A stretch of DNA of 64,000 nt from assembly GCA_016630955.3 (NCBI GenBank), contig CM049995.1, positions 1,488,001-1,552,000 on the forward strand. Reading direction: 5' to 3'. Positions 21,055 to 32,838 of this stretch are shown piece by piece. Position 1 is the first letter of the stretch; each line of letters opens with the position of its first letter. The position numbers and the translations under genes are program-made. The notes under the pieces are model-generated. The model worked only from the letters and a program-made list of their open reading frames with translations. It was not told the DNA's origin and searched no databases. This DNA comes from Didymella arachidicola. Its lineage: Eukaryota; Ascomycota; Dothideomycetes; Pleosporales; Didymellaceae.

Positions 21055-22115
21055 ATGACACACGAAATTGTCGACAATCCTTTGACCGAGGTTGACGTCG
21101 TGACCTCTGAGACACCCATGAACGTTCAGACTGACCCACCCAGTAAAAAGCGCAAGAACGCACAAACGGCAGATGTATGTCTCCTCCTACGCATTCGTAG
21201 CATAAAGACTGACGCACCATTAGGCGAACAAGAAGCCCAAAGTCCAAGAGAACCGCGCTATCTACGTCAGTAACCTCCCACGCGACACAAACGAGACCGA
21301 AATCGAAGAAGAGTTCAAGAAGTATGGCATTATTGATCAGGGCGCAGATGGCAACAAGCGGATTAAGATGTACAAAGACGACGAGGGCAACTTCAATGGC
21401 GATGCACTAATCGTTTACTTCAAGAAAGACAGCGTCGACCTGGCCATTCGCATGATGGACGAGTACTACTTCCGAATCGAGGATCAGAGCCAAGGCGTAA
21501 TAAAGGTGAAGGAGGCAGACTTCAGCTACAAGAAAAACAAGGATGGAGAAGAAATCAAGAACCAGCTTTCGAGAAAGGACAAGAAGGCGAGTGAGCGGAA
21601 CAGGGCAGAATTGAACCGGTGCGCCCCCCGCCCCGCCCAAAAAAGCCAAATACGGCGCCAACCTCAAGTGTAATTTGAGCTGACGCAGAGACAGTAAACT
21701 CGCAGAATGGTCTGACAACGAAGAAGAAGTCGCTGAAACCTTTGCGCCCAAGAAAAATAAGTGGGCAAAGGTGTGCATCCTGCGTTACGCCTTCACGCTT
21801 GCCGAGCTCGAAGAAGATGACGCTGCCATACTCGAAATCAAGGAAGATATGCGCGAGGAAGCCGAGACGTTCGGAGAAGTCACGAATGTCACGTTGTTCG
21901 ATAAGGAACAGGACGGCATCATTACCGTGCGCTTCAAGGAGTTTGAGAGCGCAGAGAAGTTCAAGGAGACGATTCATGGTAGACATTTTGGCGGAAGAAA
22001 GCTCGAGGTCACGCTTGCTGAGGATAAGCCGAGATTCAAGAAGAGTGCTAGGGGCGAGGAGCCAGATAGTGATGAGGAGGAGCGCAATCTCGATCGTCTG
22101 GCGAGGCAGCAATAG
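21055..22115 (+). CDS. CUS2: CUS2/Tat-SF1-like U2 snRNP splicing factor
   Basis: Three exons (21055-21174, 21224-21618, 21689-22115) encode 313 residues. The protein has two RRMs. RRM1 begins RAIYVSNLPRDTNETEIEEEF; RRM2 is of the UHM kind with KVCILRYAFTLAEL, an extended acidic helix (IKEDMREEAETFGEVTNVTLF) and the RNP-like GIITVRF. This layout is diagnostic of the Tat-SF1/CUS2 family, which helps U2 snRNA folding and the U2-SF3b interaction during prespliceosome assembly. A basic stretch (PSKKRK) near residue 30 may be a nuclear signal, and an acidic tail (EEPDSDEEERN) is also typical. An in-frame ATG at 20944 would add 37 residues; I prefer 21055. The short intron at 21619-21688 is pyrimidine-rich and starts GTGCGC. 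Confidence 0.88.
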
Positions 22116-22552
22116 ACGACGAATGGTACGAAGAGGCTAGTTCTTGGTGATGGGGCAGCTCGGGCTCATTGATCACCGAATCCGTTCTGTCTTCCAGAAC
22201 CAGCCTCTTCGTAGATGGGCGCGATGCAGCACTATACCCAATGAATACACACACGGTCAACCTTGTTGATATCCTCAGATTTAGCTGTCGTCGCTGCAGG
22301 AATATGTGTGGCAGTTGAAGAGCATGCTCTATGTGCCAGGATGAGTCAGTCGAACTGCGATAGTGACCATCCTCACTTCCTCGCTTTCGACCACATAGTA
22401 CGTACAAATACCATTTGCGCCGCCTGGAACAAACAAGAGATGGTCTACCTTTGACAGGCATGACTGTAGCTCACCAGCACATTTTTGACTTTTTCGCTCT
22501 TCGAGTGATCAGAACGTACTTCTATCCATCTCTTTAGTTCTAAATACTGATC
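22116..22552. other. Intergenic stretch, nothing recognised
   Basis: This is the 3' flank of the CUS2-type gene running into the RtcB-like pseudogene. No other gene was seen. Confidence 0.5.
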
Positions 22553-23632
22553 ATGGTCTCTGAATCAGCGTCTGCGGAACCTGTAGCTGTAAACTCTGTG
22601 CGGTCATTGGTGTTCAAAGCAGCACGGGCAAAGCTGAAGCTCGAGAGGCCATCACGCATCTTCGTCAAGCAAACAGGGTAGGAGCTCGTCATCGAGTCTG
22701 ATTGGACCCATAATGCCAAAAACGATGTCATTCTGCTTGTCTCAGCTGGAGAAAATTTTGTGGGTGTTAAGAAGGAAGCAACGTTACACATTAAGTCAAG
22801 ACGCTCTAATTTGAGCATGTTTGCGCACATTTTCTACCCTAATGCCCATGCGACATACAGTATCTTGACGCGCGCTGACATCCTATAGAAGATGTGAATC
22901 CCAACTGTCCCTTTGAACTTCTTGCTTCAAAGGCAGCTGTCGAGACTCTGACTATCACTCAATTTACGACCACAGCACACACCTTTCCCGGCATTATCTA
23001 CGCGGTCGGCCGACCTGACCTTCATCTGGCACCAAATTCCCCATCGGCGCTGTCTTTATGAGTAAGGTCATTGACGTTTAGCACAACAATGTCGAGCGGG
23101 TGCCCTGGCCGCCGTCATGTCCATCTCCGTCTGTTCCAGAGCTCGACCAGGCAACGGCCAAACTCACGCTGGGCGATATCTCGAAGTCTCAGGAGTACGT
23201 TTACATAAACCGTAAAGGTGCTGCCCCAACGACCGACCTATCTACACAGCAGCCGCTCGCGCTCTTACCCCTTCCAAGGTCTCGAGGCACATCGACTCTT
23301 ATTGTCTCGCCCACCTTTTCGACATCTACATCATGGGTATGAAGAACGCGCTCTCGCTTGCTCACGGCGCCGGCCGCAGCATGTCTTGCGCAAAAGCACT
23401 CTCGTCTGTGTCGCAGAAATACAGGGGGCAGAACATTCTCGAGCCAAGAAGCGGGGATGCAGAAGGCGCCTGAGTAGTGTGTGATGAGAAAGATCTTGTC
23501 TTCGAGAAGGCGCCGGGCGTATACCAGAACGTCCAGGCTGTAGGTCAAGACGTGGAGGGCTCTGGCCTTACCACTATCGTAGGATGGTGCTGGGCGAGAG
23601 TGAGCTACAAGGTGTATAACGAAGGACCTTAA
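22553..23632 (+). pseudogene. Broken fungal RtcB-like RNA ligase
   Basis: Fragments of one family lie in the right order but in different frames. The N-terminus (from the ATG at 22553) reads to a TAG at 22679-22681 and continues in frame with ESDWTHNAKNDVILLVSAGENFVGVKKEA. A possible intron ends near 22890, then DVNPNCPFELLASKAA and FPGIIYAVGRPDLH follow. A frameshift follows, then GTKFPIGAVF, then another stop. The middle of the ligase, with most metal ligands, is missing. The text resumes with ATAKLTLGDISKSQEYVYINRKGAAPT, shifts frame again, and gives KNALSLAHGAGRSMSCAKALSS, which is the RtcB signature around the guanylated histidine. It ends VVCDEKDLVFEKAP and GWCWARVSYKV. RtcB joins RNA 2',3'-cyclic phosphate ends to 5'-OH ends in bacteria, archaea and animals; this copy cannot be functional. 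I recalled the family pattern rather than searching. Confidence 0.8.
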
Positions 23633-25101
23633 TGCCAGTGCCAGTGTTCGAGCTATGCAATTCTGGCACTCGGCAGCAAGAAGCGCGATGGCGATGCAGA
23701 TTGCGATCCCCAGCCAAGATGCCACGCGTGGCTCCTCCGCGTGGCACAAAGAAACGTAGATTGACCTTGCATCGCATAGATTCGCGCCCCTGTCTCGACG
23801 CCTCAACCTACGGCAAGTCATATCGTCTATCTTGCCGTTATTTTCTGTTCCCGTCTCTTCATTCACGCCGCTGTCATTCAAGACACTCGCGCAACTATTG
23901 CCAGCCGCGCAAAGCACGCAGCACTGAAGCTGGCGTCGGCTCACCTGCAAGCAAGTCTCTCTGCAGATGCCGTCTATTTGCAGCGAAACAGCGACGGTTC
24001 TGGCAGCAGCATTGACACGTTGGTGTGTTTGCTGTCAGCTGTCTGGGTTTTGTCTTTGTCCTAGAGAAACACTGGTAAACGTGGATTCAACCCAGCAACA
24101 TTGCAGCCCGCTAGTGCTGGTATATTTTTGGAAACAACTTTAACCGACGCTTAGGACAAGGCGAGGGAGTCCGGTCTTTGGTTTCCAACGTCGACACAGC
24201 GCTTGGAAGCATTACAAGGCACTCCGAGTGTGGTTGCAAGGCGCTGCGCAGTGCAGCCCAGCTGCAGCCATGGGGCGGCCAATAGCTCGTAGACCACTGT
24301 CACCAGCCTCCTTCTGCAGCCGTCACCTCCGCACCTCAGGTCGTGCGCGCCAACGGCGCTCGATTGGCCAGCCCTGACCGCGTTCCTGTGGCAAACATCG
24401 AAACGCCGACTCCCAATTGGCTGCTAACGGCCAACAGGTCTGGGCGTTTCAAAACAGCCCTGCAGCCGTGCGCGCAGGCTTACCTTCGGGCGCCGAACGA
24501 CGTGCAACAATCACCGTTCCTTCAATCTAGGGAACAAAGCAGGCGGTTTAAGTGTAGACTTTCTCCTTCGGCGGCCAATGACAGGTTCAGGACAGAATGA
24601 GAATTGTGCTAGCAGTGCGTAGCTGCTCGGGCTGTGGCACCTGCAGTAAGGTTTGCTCAGGAAGAGCGGCACGGTGTGATGACTTTCATAAGCTAAGTCA
24701 CACAGCCAGCCTCCTTGCCGGTTCGAACGCGGATGTGACGGCGGTTGGTATATAGCTGAGTACGCGTCCGCTTCAGGTCGTAATATCACGCCCGTCTTCA
24801 GTAGAGCAAGAAGTGCCGACAAGTCTTCCCGCATTCAGCTGCATTCCAATCGTTATCGACGCACAGTTGTGGTTGCGCTTGCCCGGTACAAACGATCGTC
24901 ATCGTCACTACTTTAATTAACAAGAGTAAGAACTGTGCCTTCCCTTTCACTTAAATACGCCTTTCAACGCAATTTAAACACCTTGGCTTTGTTTACTTGA
25001 ACCCTTCCTCACCCTCTCAAGCCCTCACAACGATCACTCCACTCAGCCTTGACACTCGCTAAACCAACTTCCAGTACTCTATCCTTCACACATCACTCAA
25101 C
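23633..25101. other. Intergenic stretch, nothing recognised
   Basis: This 1.5-kb region upstream of the SOD-like gene has no gene I can identify. The last 150 bases are rich in C and T with many CACT/CTC runs, as is common just upstream of highly expressed fungal genes. Confidence 0.5.
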
Positions 25102-25963
25102 ATGCGCGCCTCAATCCTCTCGCTCCTCGCTGCGGCTTCGGCTGTCACCGCTCAGTCCCCCACTGTTGTCCCTGCTCCTGTAGTCAGCGGCAACCCCAAG
25201 GGCGCTTCCTACGTTGCTACCCTGCCCGAGCAAACCAAGTACACCGTTCGCGGCTCCGTCGCTGCTGTCTCTGCTGAGGATGGCACCGGCGTCAAGTTCA
25301 CCCTCTCACTCTCTGGTCTTCCTGCTGCGGGTGGTCCTTTCATCTACCACATTCACGAGAAGCCCGTTCCTTCTGACGGCAACTGCACCGGCACTGGCGC
25401 TCACCTTGACCCGTACAAGCGTGGCGAGGTCCCTCTCTGCGATGCCAGCAAGCCAGAGACCTGCCAACTTGGTGACCTGAGCGGCAAGCACGGCAATGTG
25501 ACTGCGCAAGCGTGGTCGCAAGAGTAAGTCGACTTTCTGAACTGTCGAAATCGAGATGCTAATAATGGATAGGTACCTTGACTTGTACTTGGCTACTCGA
25601 CCTGACAGCAACGCGTACTTCGGCAACCTGTCCGTCGTCGTTCACCTGTCCAACAAGACGCGCATTGCCTGCGCCAACTTCACCCAGATCTCGGCTGGTG
25701 AGCAGTCCGGCTACCCTGTCTCCAGCATCAACCTGAGCACTGGCGTCTCCTCTGGCTACGCTTTGCCTACTGGTAGCGGTGGCTACAACAGCAGCATTCC
25801 CGTCGCTACACCCACAGGCACTGCTTCGCCCACTACAGCTGTTCCTCTCACGCCCAGCTCTGCCTCTTCGTCTGCGCCTGTCGAGTTCACTGCTGCGGCC
25901 ACCAAGTTCGCCAGTGGTGCTGCTGGTGCCGTTGTCGCCGCCGCAGCTGCTCTGTTGCTTTAA
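25102..25963 (+). CDS. GPI-anchored, cell-surface superoxide dismutase-like protein
   Basis: Two exons (25102-25523, 25573-25963) encode 270 residues. A signal peptide (MRASILSLLAAASAVTAQ) is followed by a Cu/Zn-SOD-like beta-barrel and a Ser/Thr/Pro-rich stalk. It ends in a hydrophobic Ala/Val/Leu tail, the pattern of a GPI-anchored wall protein. Copper ligands match H83 and H85 (HIHEK), H101 and H165 (VVVHLSN). The usual zinc loop is largely absent, which fits the copper-only fungal SOD5 group that dismutates extracellular superoxide. An intrachain disulfide is plausible between C95 or C113 and C173. Several N-glycosylation sequons (NCT, NVT, NLS, NKT) are visible. The intron is 49 nt with a CTAAT branch site. 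The position fits an oxidative-stress surface protein; activity is inferred from the ligands. Confidence 0.88.
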
Positions 25964-26682
25964 GTGACGTGCTACAAGCGTTAGCTGGCTGAAACACTGG
26001 ACTGAGACACCCTGTGCAAGTGTGCTCACGAAAAAAAGTATGTGTATATTGGCGTTTCGGGCAATTTTGATCGATACCAAGGAGCTGCGTCGGCTGCAGC
26101 TCTTTTCTTCTGCATGGCAGGCCTATCTGAAAGGCATTTTCTTGTACATTGGACTTTTCTTTCTCGATACGACAATGGAGAATATAATGGGTAAAAAGTA
26201 GACTAGCTTAGATGTCGTAATCCGCGCATGGCCTCGAATTTGACTGTGTTCTTATGCTTCTTGGGTATCACTCCGCATCGCGCTCGCACAGTGGTAATGC
26301 TGCTCCTGGCGCCCTGTACCATGTTGTCTTTCTGGGACTCATTCAGCATTCTTCCTCTAGTTCTCTTGGCACAGAAGCGTTCTGCCTCGCCTCGCTTTGA
26401 GCGCCGTCTTTCCTAAGACGCTGCGTGGATTCTGGAAGCGTCATGTCCTACATCTCCAACTTCTGCGCCTTGAGCATCTCATCACGTCGCTGCTCCTCCC
26501 GAGCCAACGCCAGCCTCTTGTTCTTCGCTTCGAGCGCATACAGCGATTTCTGTTAGTCCTCAAGCGCATGCGTCCGCACGGGAGACTTGCGCAGCGGATC
26601 GCGCCCGGGCGGCACGTAGCGCCAGCCATCGTCGTCCTGTTCGCCTGCGGGTATGAAGCGCGCGTCGGCGCGGGTCCCAGGC
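25964..26682. other. Convergent intergenic stretch
   Basis: This lies between the 3' ends of the SOD-like gene and PEX20. Short open frames on the + strand near 26400 have no resemblance to known proteins. It is probably 3' UTR sequence for both genes. Confidence 0.5.
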
Positions 26683-28298
26683 TCAGTGCTGAAACGCGAG
26701 GTTGACGTTGTAGTTGCGGAACTGCGCGGAGAGCTCGTTGCGGAACTGTATGGAGAGGTCGTCAGCGCCGAGGGATTCGCGTGTGATGGGCGATTTCGGG
26801 GGAGATGGTAGCGGGGAGGTCTCGTACGTTTCGTAGTAGGCTGGGAGCTCGAAGTCGGTGGCTGCGTGGGTGAGGATCGTGGGGTCGATGGCTGGGACTT
26901 GGGATGAGGGGTGCAGGGAGGTGGGGGTTTGGGTGGTGTTTGTCTCGACCATCTTGTCGCCTTCGACGCGGACTTCGCGGTCGCGCAGGCGCCGCATCAG
27001 GGAGAAGAACTGCGAGTTCTGGAATTTCTTCGACGTGTTGTCGGCGACTCGTTCGAGCAGGCGGCCGGCGGTGGCGGCCATCTCGTCGTCGTCGTTTATC
27101 TTGGGCTGTTCGTCTTGCTGCGCGGGCTCCTGCGAGGCGAGCTCGTTCGTGGGCGTCTTCATGTACCCGGCGTCGTCCAGCGCCTGCCATATCGGCTCTT
27201 GGCTCATGGACACGTGAGCGCCCAGCGGGTACTGCGACATGACGCGCTGGTTGATGGCGGCGATCAGGGCCTCGGCGCGGGTCTTGACTTGGTGTGGCGC
27301 GCCGCGGTTCACGATGCGCTGCAGCGAGTCGACAATCCAGCGGGCCTCGTTGGCGTCCTGCACCAGATCCCCGCGCCTCTCCAGAATGCCCATGTTGTCG
27401 AGGTACGACACGGCTTCCTCGGTGCGGCCGAGGCCCATTTCGCTCCAGACCTGGATGGCCAAGTAGACGGCTGCGCGAGCGTTAGCAGACATGGCACGGC
27501 GACCTGATACTACACACCTGGCCGTGTTTGCTGCACGTGTATAAGAAGAGGATCCTCACTTGGCCGGATGGACTCGCCCATGACCTCGGGGTTCATGGCG
27601 CGAGACTGCGCGCGCTGCGCTTCTGCTGCTTCGGCCTCGGCCGACTCGAGCGAGTCTTGCTGCGCCTGCGCGAACGCCTGCTCGAACGCTGCTTCGTCGA
27701 ACGCCGGCTCCTGTGCGGCCTGCTTGCCTTGGGCGACCTGCGACATTTGCATGCTCGGCTGGAAGCTGTTCTGCATGTACGCTGGGGCCGCGAGCCCGCT
27801 CATGCCGTAGTTCGACATGCCATTCAGGGCAGTCTGCTGCTGGGCCGGGGCAGCTGGGCTTTGCTGCCTCATGAAGTCCTGGTGCCATGCCGACGCCGCA
27901 CCCGCTCCCTGAGGCCGCAACTGCAGCGTGGGCGCCTGCGGGCTCGAGAGGCTCAGCCGCTGGAAGTCCGAGGCCCAATCCGGCGCCTGCTGGGCGTGTG
28001 CAAACTGCGGCGGAGGCGCTGCGAACTGCTGGGGGAAGTGCTGGAAGTCGGGCTGCGGCGGGCCCGGGCGAGCCTGCTGGAACGCATCGAACTCGCTCTC
28101 GACGCCAGCGTGCGGGCCTGCCGATGACCTGAAGCCCTACAGAGTGTCAGCCAGCATGGCCGACTGCGTGGCTTCTTGACTGACCTGCGCTGGGGAGTGA
28201 CGGCCGACCAGGCGGTCTTGCTGCAGGGTCCGATCGACGGACGTGTGTTTCTGGAAGTTCTGCAGAGCGTTGGACGGCCCGCAGAGTGCGTCCGCCAT
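26683..28298 (-). CDS. PEX20: Peroxin 20, PTS2 co-receptor
   Basis: Three exons (28298-28185, 28136-27560, 27470-26683) encode 492 residues. Pex20 works with Pex7 to carry PTS2 proteins such as thiolase to the peroxisome in fungi. The N-terminus MADALCGPSNALQNFQKH holds the conserved cysteine (C6) used for ubiquitination and receptor recycling. WxxxF motifs that bind Pex13/Pex14 are visible as DWASDF and AWHQDF, and the C-terminal third (YLAIQVWSEMGLG onward) is the Pex7-binding region. The middle is Gln/Ala-rich. The last intron is 89 nt; its acceptor (CGCAG at 27471) follows a CTAAC by only a few bases, and the acceptor was chosen because it gives TVYLAIQVW in frame. A downstream ATG at 27492 lies inside that intron and was not used. 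Confidence 0.9.
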
Positions 28299-28943
28299 GG
28301 CCTCAGACCAAAGGGTACTTCAGAAGGCAGAAAGCAACAAAGAAGCGATATCACGCAAGAACGCAGAAGCAAAACGTGGAAACGAAGCGCTGCGGAGCGC
28401 TGCGCTGCGCTGCTCCGTAGTCCAGCTGCGCCAGAACAGAGCAGAAGCCGAGGCTTGCAGTGCGGGCCGAATTGCCTCGATCAGATGTCTCGCACGTGGG
28501 CCACCCTTTCCGGGGACGTCAATCGTGCGCTCCACTTGGTCACTGGACTTGCCCTGCCAATGTCATGTGAGGATGCTTGCGAGCGTTCAGCTGCCCGGTC
28601 ACAAAACGGAGCCCGCTCGCTTACTGAACCTATTGCTCTGCTTCATCAGCGAGTGGCGAGCGCTGACTTGGTTACACACGACCGGTGAGCAGCTGAGCGC
28701 TTGTTGAGACGAGCCTTGATATCACCGCCACGCAAGTCTGCACGAGGACGTAATTCATTGCATGCAATACCTGTATCTAGTAAGGACCCCAGCTGCACTG
28801 GCGCCCGACGCTACATGGTGAAAGAGATCCGAATCGCCTCTCAAGAGCTGACAGGTCTGAAGGTGTGGAGAATGGTATACGCGGTAGGGATAGCAACAAA
28901 GCAATGCTCCGACTCCAACACAGGCCGTTGTAGTAAACTCTGT
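28299..28943. other. Intergenic stretch upstream of PEX20
   Basis: No gene was recognised. It separates PEX20 from the 3' end of the coiled-coil gene, both on the minus strand, and should contain the PEX20 promoter. A GC-rich repeat of GCGCTGC units lies near 28388-28415. Confidence 0.5.
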
Positions 28944-30715
28944 CTATCTGAAGAACATGTCGCCGAGCGTGACGTTCTTTGCCGCCGGGCGCGAAACGTC
29001 GCTGCGAGATCGAGACCGGGACTTCCTGCGCACAAAGGCGTACTCCTTCTTGCCGCGGCGGTCGCGCCCATCTGCTTCGATGAAGAGGCGGTCTCCGTGG
29101 TTGGAGCGCAGCCGTCGTGTGTGTTCGAAGAGAATGTCCGTTTCCTTCTGGCTCATCTCGCGGAGGACGATGATGTAGCTGGGGTCCTGATTTGGTTAGC
29201 AAAGCGCTCCTGCCTGAGAGGTTTACCTTGACTTACACTATCGTACTCATAAGGGATGTCGTAGTAGTGAAGCGTCTCGACGTCGAGATACTCCCTTCTG
29301 ATCTTTGCATACGTCGGCTGGGGAGCAATGCGCAGTGGGTTGTGTGGTGTAAGTCCGACCTGCTGCTGCTCCAGCTTCTTCTGCTGCTCAGGATGCACCA
29401 TGGCCTGGATCTGGTTCTCCTGGAATCCGAACTGCGCCAGACGTTTGCGCATGGCAGCCTCCAGCTCAGCATCTTCCTTTTCTTGCTTTGCTTTCTCGGC
29501 GGCCTTCTTTGCCTCCATCTTACGTTGGAACTCCTCCAACTCCCGCTTCTCTTTCTCTTCTGCTTCCTTCTTTTCCAGCTCGATTTGGAGGAGCAGTGCT
29601 GCACGCTCCTTCTTTGCCTTCTCTGCATCAACAACCTTCTTGCGCTCGTACTCGAAGACAATTCGTTCGTGCTCGGCCTTTGCCTTGGCTTCTTCTTCGG
29701 CTTTCCTCTTGTTGTAAGCATCCACCGCAGCCTGCTCAGCCTCCTTGGCCTTCCTAGCAGCAGCCTCGCGCTTGGCTTGCGCTTCCGCGACGATACGCTC
29801 AGCTTCTTTCTCTCTCTCCTTCTCCTTTGCTTCGCGCTCACGCTGTTCCTTCTCAAACTTCTCTCTCTGTTCTTGCACCAGACGCTTCTTCCGCTCTTCA
29901 GCTTCCCGCTCCTCTCTTTCATGCTCGAGAAGGATCTTCTCCCGCTCTGCCTTCCTCTGATTCGCCTCCTTTTCGGCCTTCAATTTGCTTTCAGCGAGAA
30001 TACGCTCTCTCTTATCTGCTTCATCGCGGAGCGCACGCTCACGGGCTCGCTCCTCGCGCTCGTGCTTCAGCTCCCAATCCGATTTCAGCCTCTCTTCTTG
30101 GCGCTTGATACGTTCCTCTTCATCTTCGCGCTCTTGTCGGTCTTTGATGTACTTCAGCTCGAGCTTCCTTCTGGTGATCTCCTCGCGCCTCTCGGCCTCC
30201 TCTTCACGCCTCTCGGCTTCAAGCTTTGCCTCGGCCTCTCTCAACTTCTGCTCGGCCAATGAAAGCTTGAGTCTGTCTTCATAGGTGCGGTCCGGCGAAT
30301 GACCGTGATGGTGATGGTATTCTCCTCGCGAATGAGATCGTGCGAGTCGCATCTGCATCCTCAGTTCGTCGACTTCGTCCTCAAGTCCCCACTCGCCAGG
30401 CATCCGTCGAGTGCTGCGGCCGCGCCCATCAGCACTAGGCTCGCGGCTTCGTTGATCGGTAGTGGTGCGCACATGAGGACTACTTTCATTGTCCATGCGA
30501 GTCGTGTTGTAGATAGTCACATTGGGGGTAGGCGCGTGACCCGTAGACTTGGTTCGGTGGAGCCCACTTGAATAGTGAACTTCGGGGTTGAGGTACTCGG
30601 AGGTGCGGCGGCCGAAATGCTCGCGTTGCTGTGGTTTGGGAACATGGCGAGCGCCGTTGTAAACATCCCTGTGATACCACTCGTCTTCCTCGTACTCGTC
30701 GTAGGAGCGCGGCAT
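28944..30715 (-). CDS. Coiled-coil protein of unknown function
   Basis: Two exons (30715-29237, 29186-28944) encode 573 residues. The N-terminal 150 residues are polar and include a His run (HHHHGHS). Residues from about 155 to 420 are an almost unbroken Glu/Lys/Arg-rich helix expected to form a single long helix or coiled coil. The C-terminal part is more globular: RKRLAQFGFQENQIQAMV, YLDVETLHYYDIPYEYD and, in the second exon, SYIIVLREMSQKETDILFEHTRRLR. It ends with a basic patch (RRKSRSRSRS) and LGDMFFR. The intron (50 nt) joins YEYDS to DPSYIIV in phase. Proteins with this layout are widespread and uncharacterised in ascomycetes. An in-frame ATG at 30793 would add 26 residues but looks like untranslated leader. 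I assign no function. Confidence 0.82.
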
Positions 30716-32838
30716 CTTGGACGTAGATAGATGACGTTGACTGGTATGTTGGGCTTGCGTGAAGATAAGAGTCAGACTCTGCAATAAATTCAATCACGCG
30801 CAAACAGCGCTCAAAGGTGTGGGTTCAGGTGTCAGCTGCGAAAGCGGGGCGTTGGTGATAGCTTCTTTGAGGGCGGCACAAGCTGACTGACACAGCACAC
30901 AAATGCAACAGACAAGCAGGAAAGTGGAAAGGCAGTGAGTGTCTGGAAGAACGGCGGACGCGTGAGATTTGTAACGAAATTAAGCAGCCGTCTTTTTGGG
31001 GGCCAAAAGCACTACACTGCACCACGATGCAGCTAGTCATCAGGCAGGCAGCTGTGTCGCTTGGGGCTGAAGCTGGGCACTTGTGCATGGTCGGCTGCCC
31101 GCCAGGCTGCACGTCCGCGAACGAGTGAGTGATTGGACACCTGGTCACATTGCTGGAACCTTCGAAGACTTTGCGCGTAAGGGTGACAGTGTCTTGCAAC
31201 GTTTGCGACGTGTTTGCGGATACTGTGCTGCATACAAGCACGCTGTCTTGCGCGACTCGATGGAGGGGTACGAATGGCTATATTTGTCGCTAATGCCGGG
31301 CAGCACCGCGCTTAGCCTGGAGAGGCCGCGGGGGCGGTTTGTAGCCAGCTTGGGCATGCTGTCAGCCTCGTCGATCGATGTCTACAGGCCGAAGTAGAAT
31401 CCGTTGGTTGCTGTTGGGCTGTTCGTGATACTCGTACAAGTTCTCAGAGCGTCTTAGGAGGTGCATCCAGCACGGCAGCGCTTCATGAAACACTGCGCTC
31501 GTGTGTGTCGCAACAAGCATCGTGACCATTTGCTGTTCTGGACAAGCTTTCATGTGCCTGGCAGGGCGAGGTCGGCTCCCAGTGGCCGGAGGAGCTGCAT
31601 CCCCACCGAGGTGCATTGGCGGCCCGGGCGTGTCGACAACTCAACAGCGTGACCGTCATCTCGTTGAAATTTGAACTCGCCTGAATCGAAGGTACATGGA
31701 TCATTGCAGATTTCGTCGTGGAGGCCGTTGTGGAATGACCGAGGTGGGAGTGGTAGCAGACCCTGATGGAAGGAAAGGGTCTTTCCTTATAGAAAGCCCA
31801 GCACGTGGAGAAGTGACTAGTGCGGCGCATTTCCTCACGCAAGGAGTCTTCCGTCTGAGCAATCCTTCGTGTGTTCATCAAACTATCATTCGACCTCCAT
31901 CGGCCTCGACATGCCACGATGCTCAATTTTCGAACCGATGACTGCTTGCTAGTCCTGGATCATATCAAGATTACAGCGGATCTATGAGCACTACGTCTGG
32001 CATGCACTTCAATACTTTGAGTGTTGAGTACGCATCTGGGCCACGGTGTACATCTTCACATTGACCCAGATCTTGTTGTTCGCTTTCTTAGGTGTGTTGC
32101 TGCGGCGCTGGCTGCCACATGCAACACACGCGTGAGCTGACTTTCGAAGTCTTGTCACATCCTCCCGAGCCTGTGATAATGCAAACAGGCTCTATGGAAA
32201 TGGGTAAGACCCTTTGACTTATATCCGACGCGAACAAACGTTCAGCAGGCAAATGGCCTCAGAGTTATTACTAAGCCTCTGTCTCTGTGAACGCAAGTGG
32301 ACTGGTAGACTGCCTGGACGCTTCCAACGATGAATCCCAGTTGCTCGCGCTAGGCAATATTCATAGGTAGCCTCCAGACCTGCAGCCTTTTCGATCTGAG
32401 ACGGTTTGCTGATCTACGTACTGTCGTTGGACCACGCCAGAATGACTGGACCATTTCCCTCGTTCCCTTCAAATACAACAAAAAGACGGCATCTATCAGC
32501 AACCTCACCGGGACTTGGAACCATCTTTAGATTTCCACAAGAAGCGTGCAAAGCCCATTCGTCAGGACTCTTTGACGACACACCACGGTTTCTGATCGAG
32601 GATCACGAACGGGATTTCCTATCCCGGTGTCAAAGAACGGCGAACGACTTTCAGGTTATACCGTGTTTGTTTTGTACATCGAAAGACTTCCATGGAAACT
32701 TCCCTACGGCCTTGTGCAGATAGAAACCAGACAATAAGCAACCAGGTAATCATACACCTTTTGTCGAAAGGGAACGTGGAACGAAGAGTATCATAATTCA
32801 TTCAATACTTCATGCGATTTGTTTGCTAATCGCAAAGT
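30716..32838. other. Intergenic stretch, nothing recognised
   Basis: This 2.1-kb region upstream of the coiled-coil gene and downstream of the GH35 gene has no gene I can support. A + strand frame at 32406-32723 (105 codons) has no recognisable family and no clear signals, so it is left out. Confidence 0.45.

Noticed and set aside
23201..23950. 249-codon minus-strand frame
   Set aside because: It is antisense to the RtcB-like fragments, which are recognisable on the + strand; the peptide is Cys/Ala/Leu-rich and matches nothing I know.
29192..30262. 356-codon + strand Leu-rich frame
   Set aside because: It is antisense to the charged coiled coil; Leu/Phe-rich text is the expected complement of Glu/Lys codons.
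32406..32723. 105-codon + strand frame downstream of GH35
   Set aside because: No family, signal or splice support; chance frames of this size are common here.
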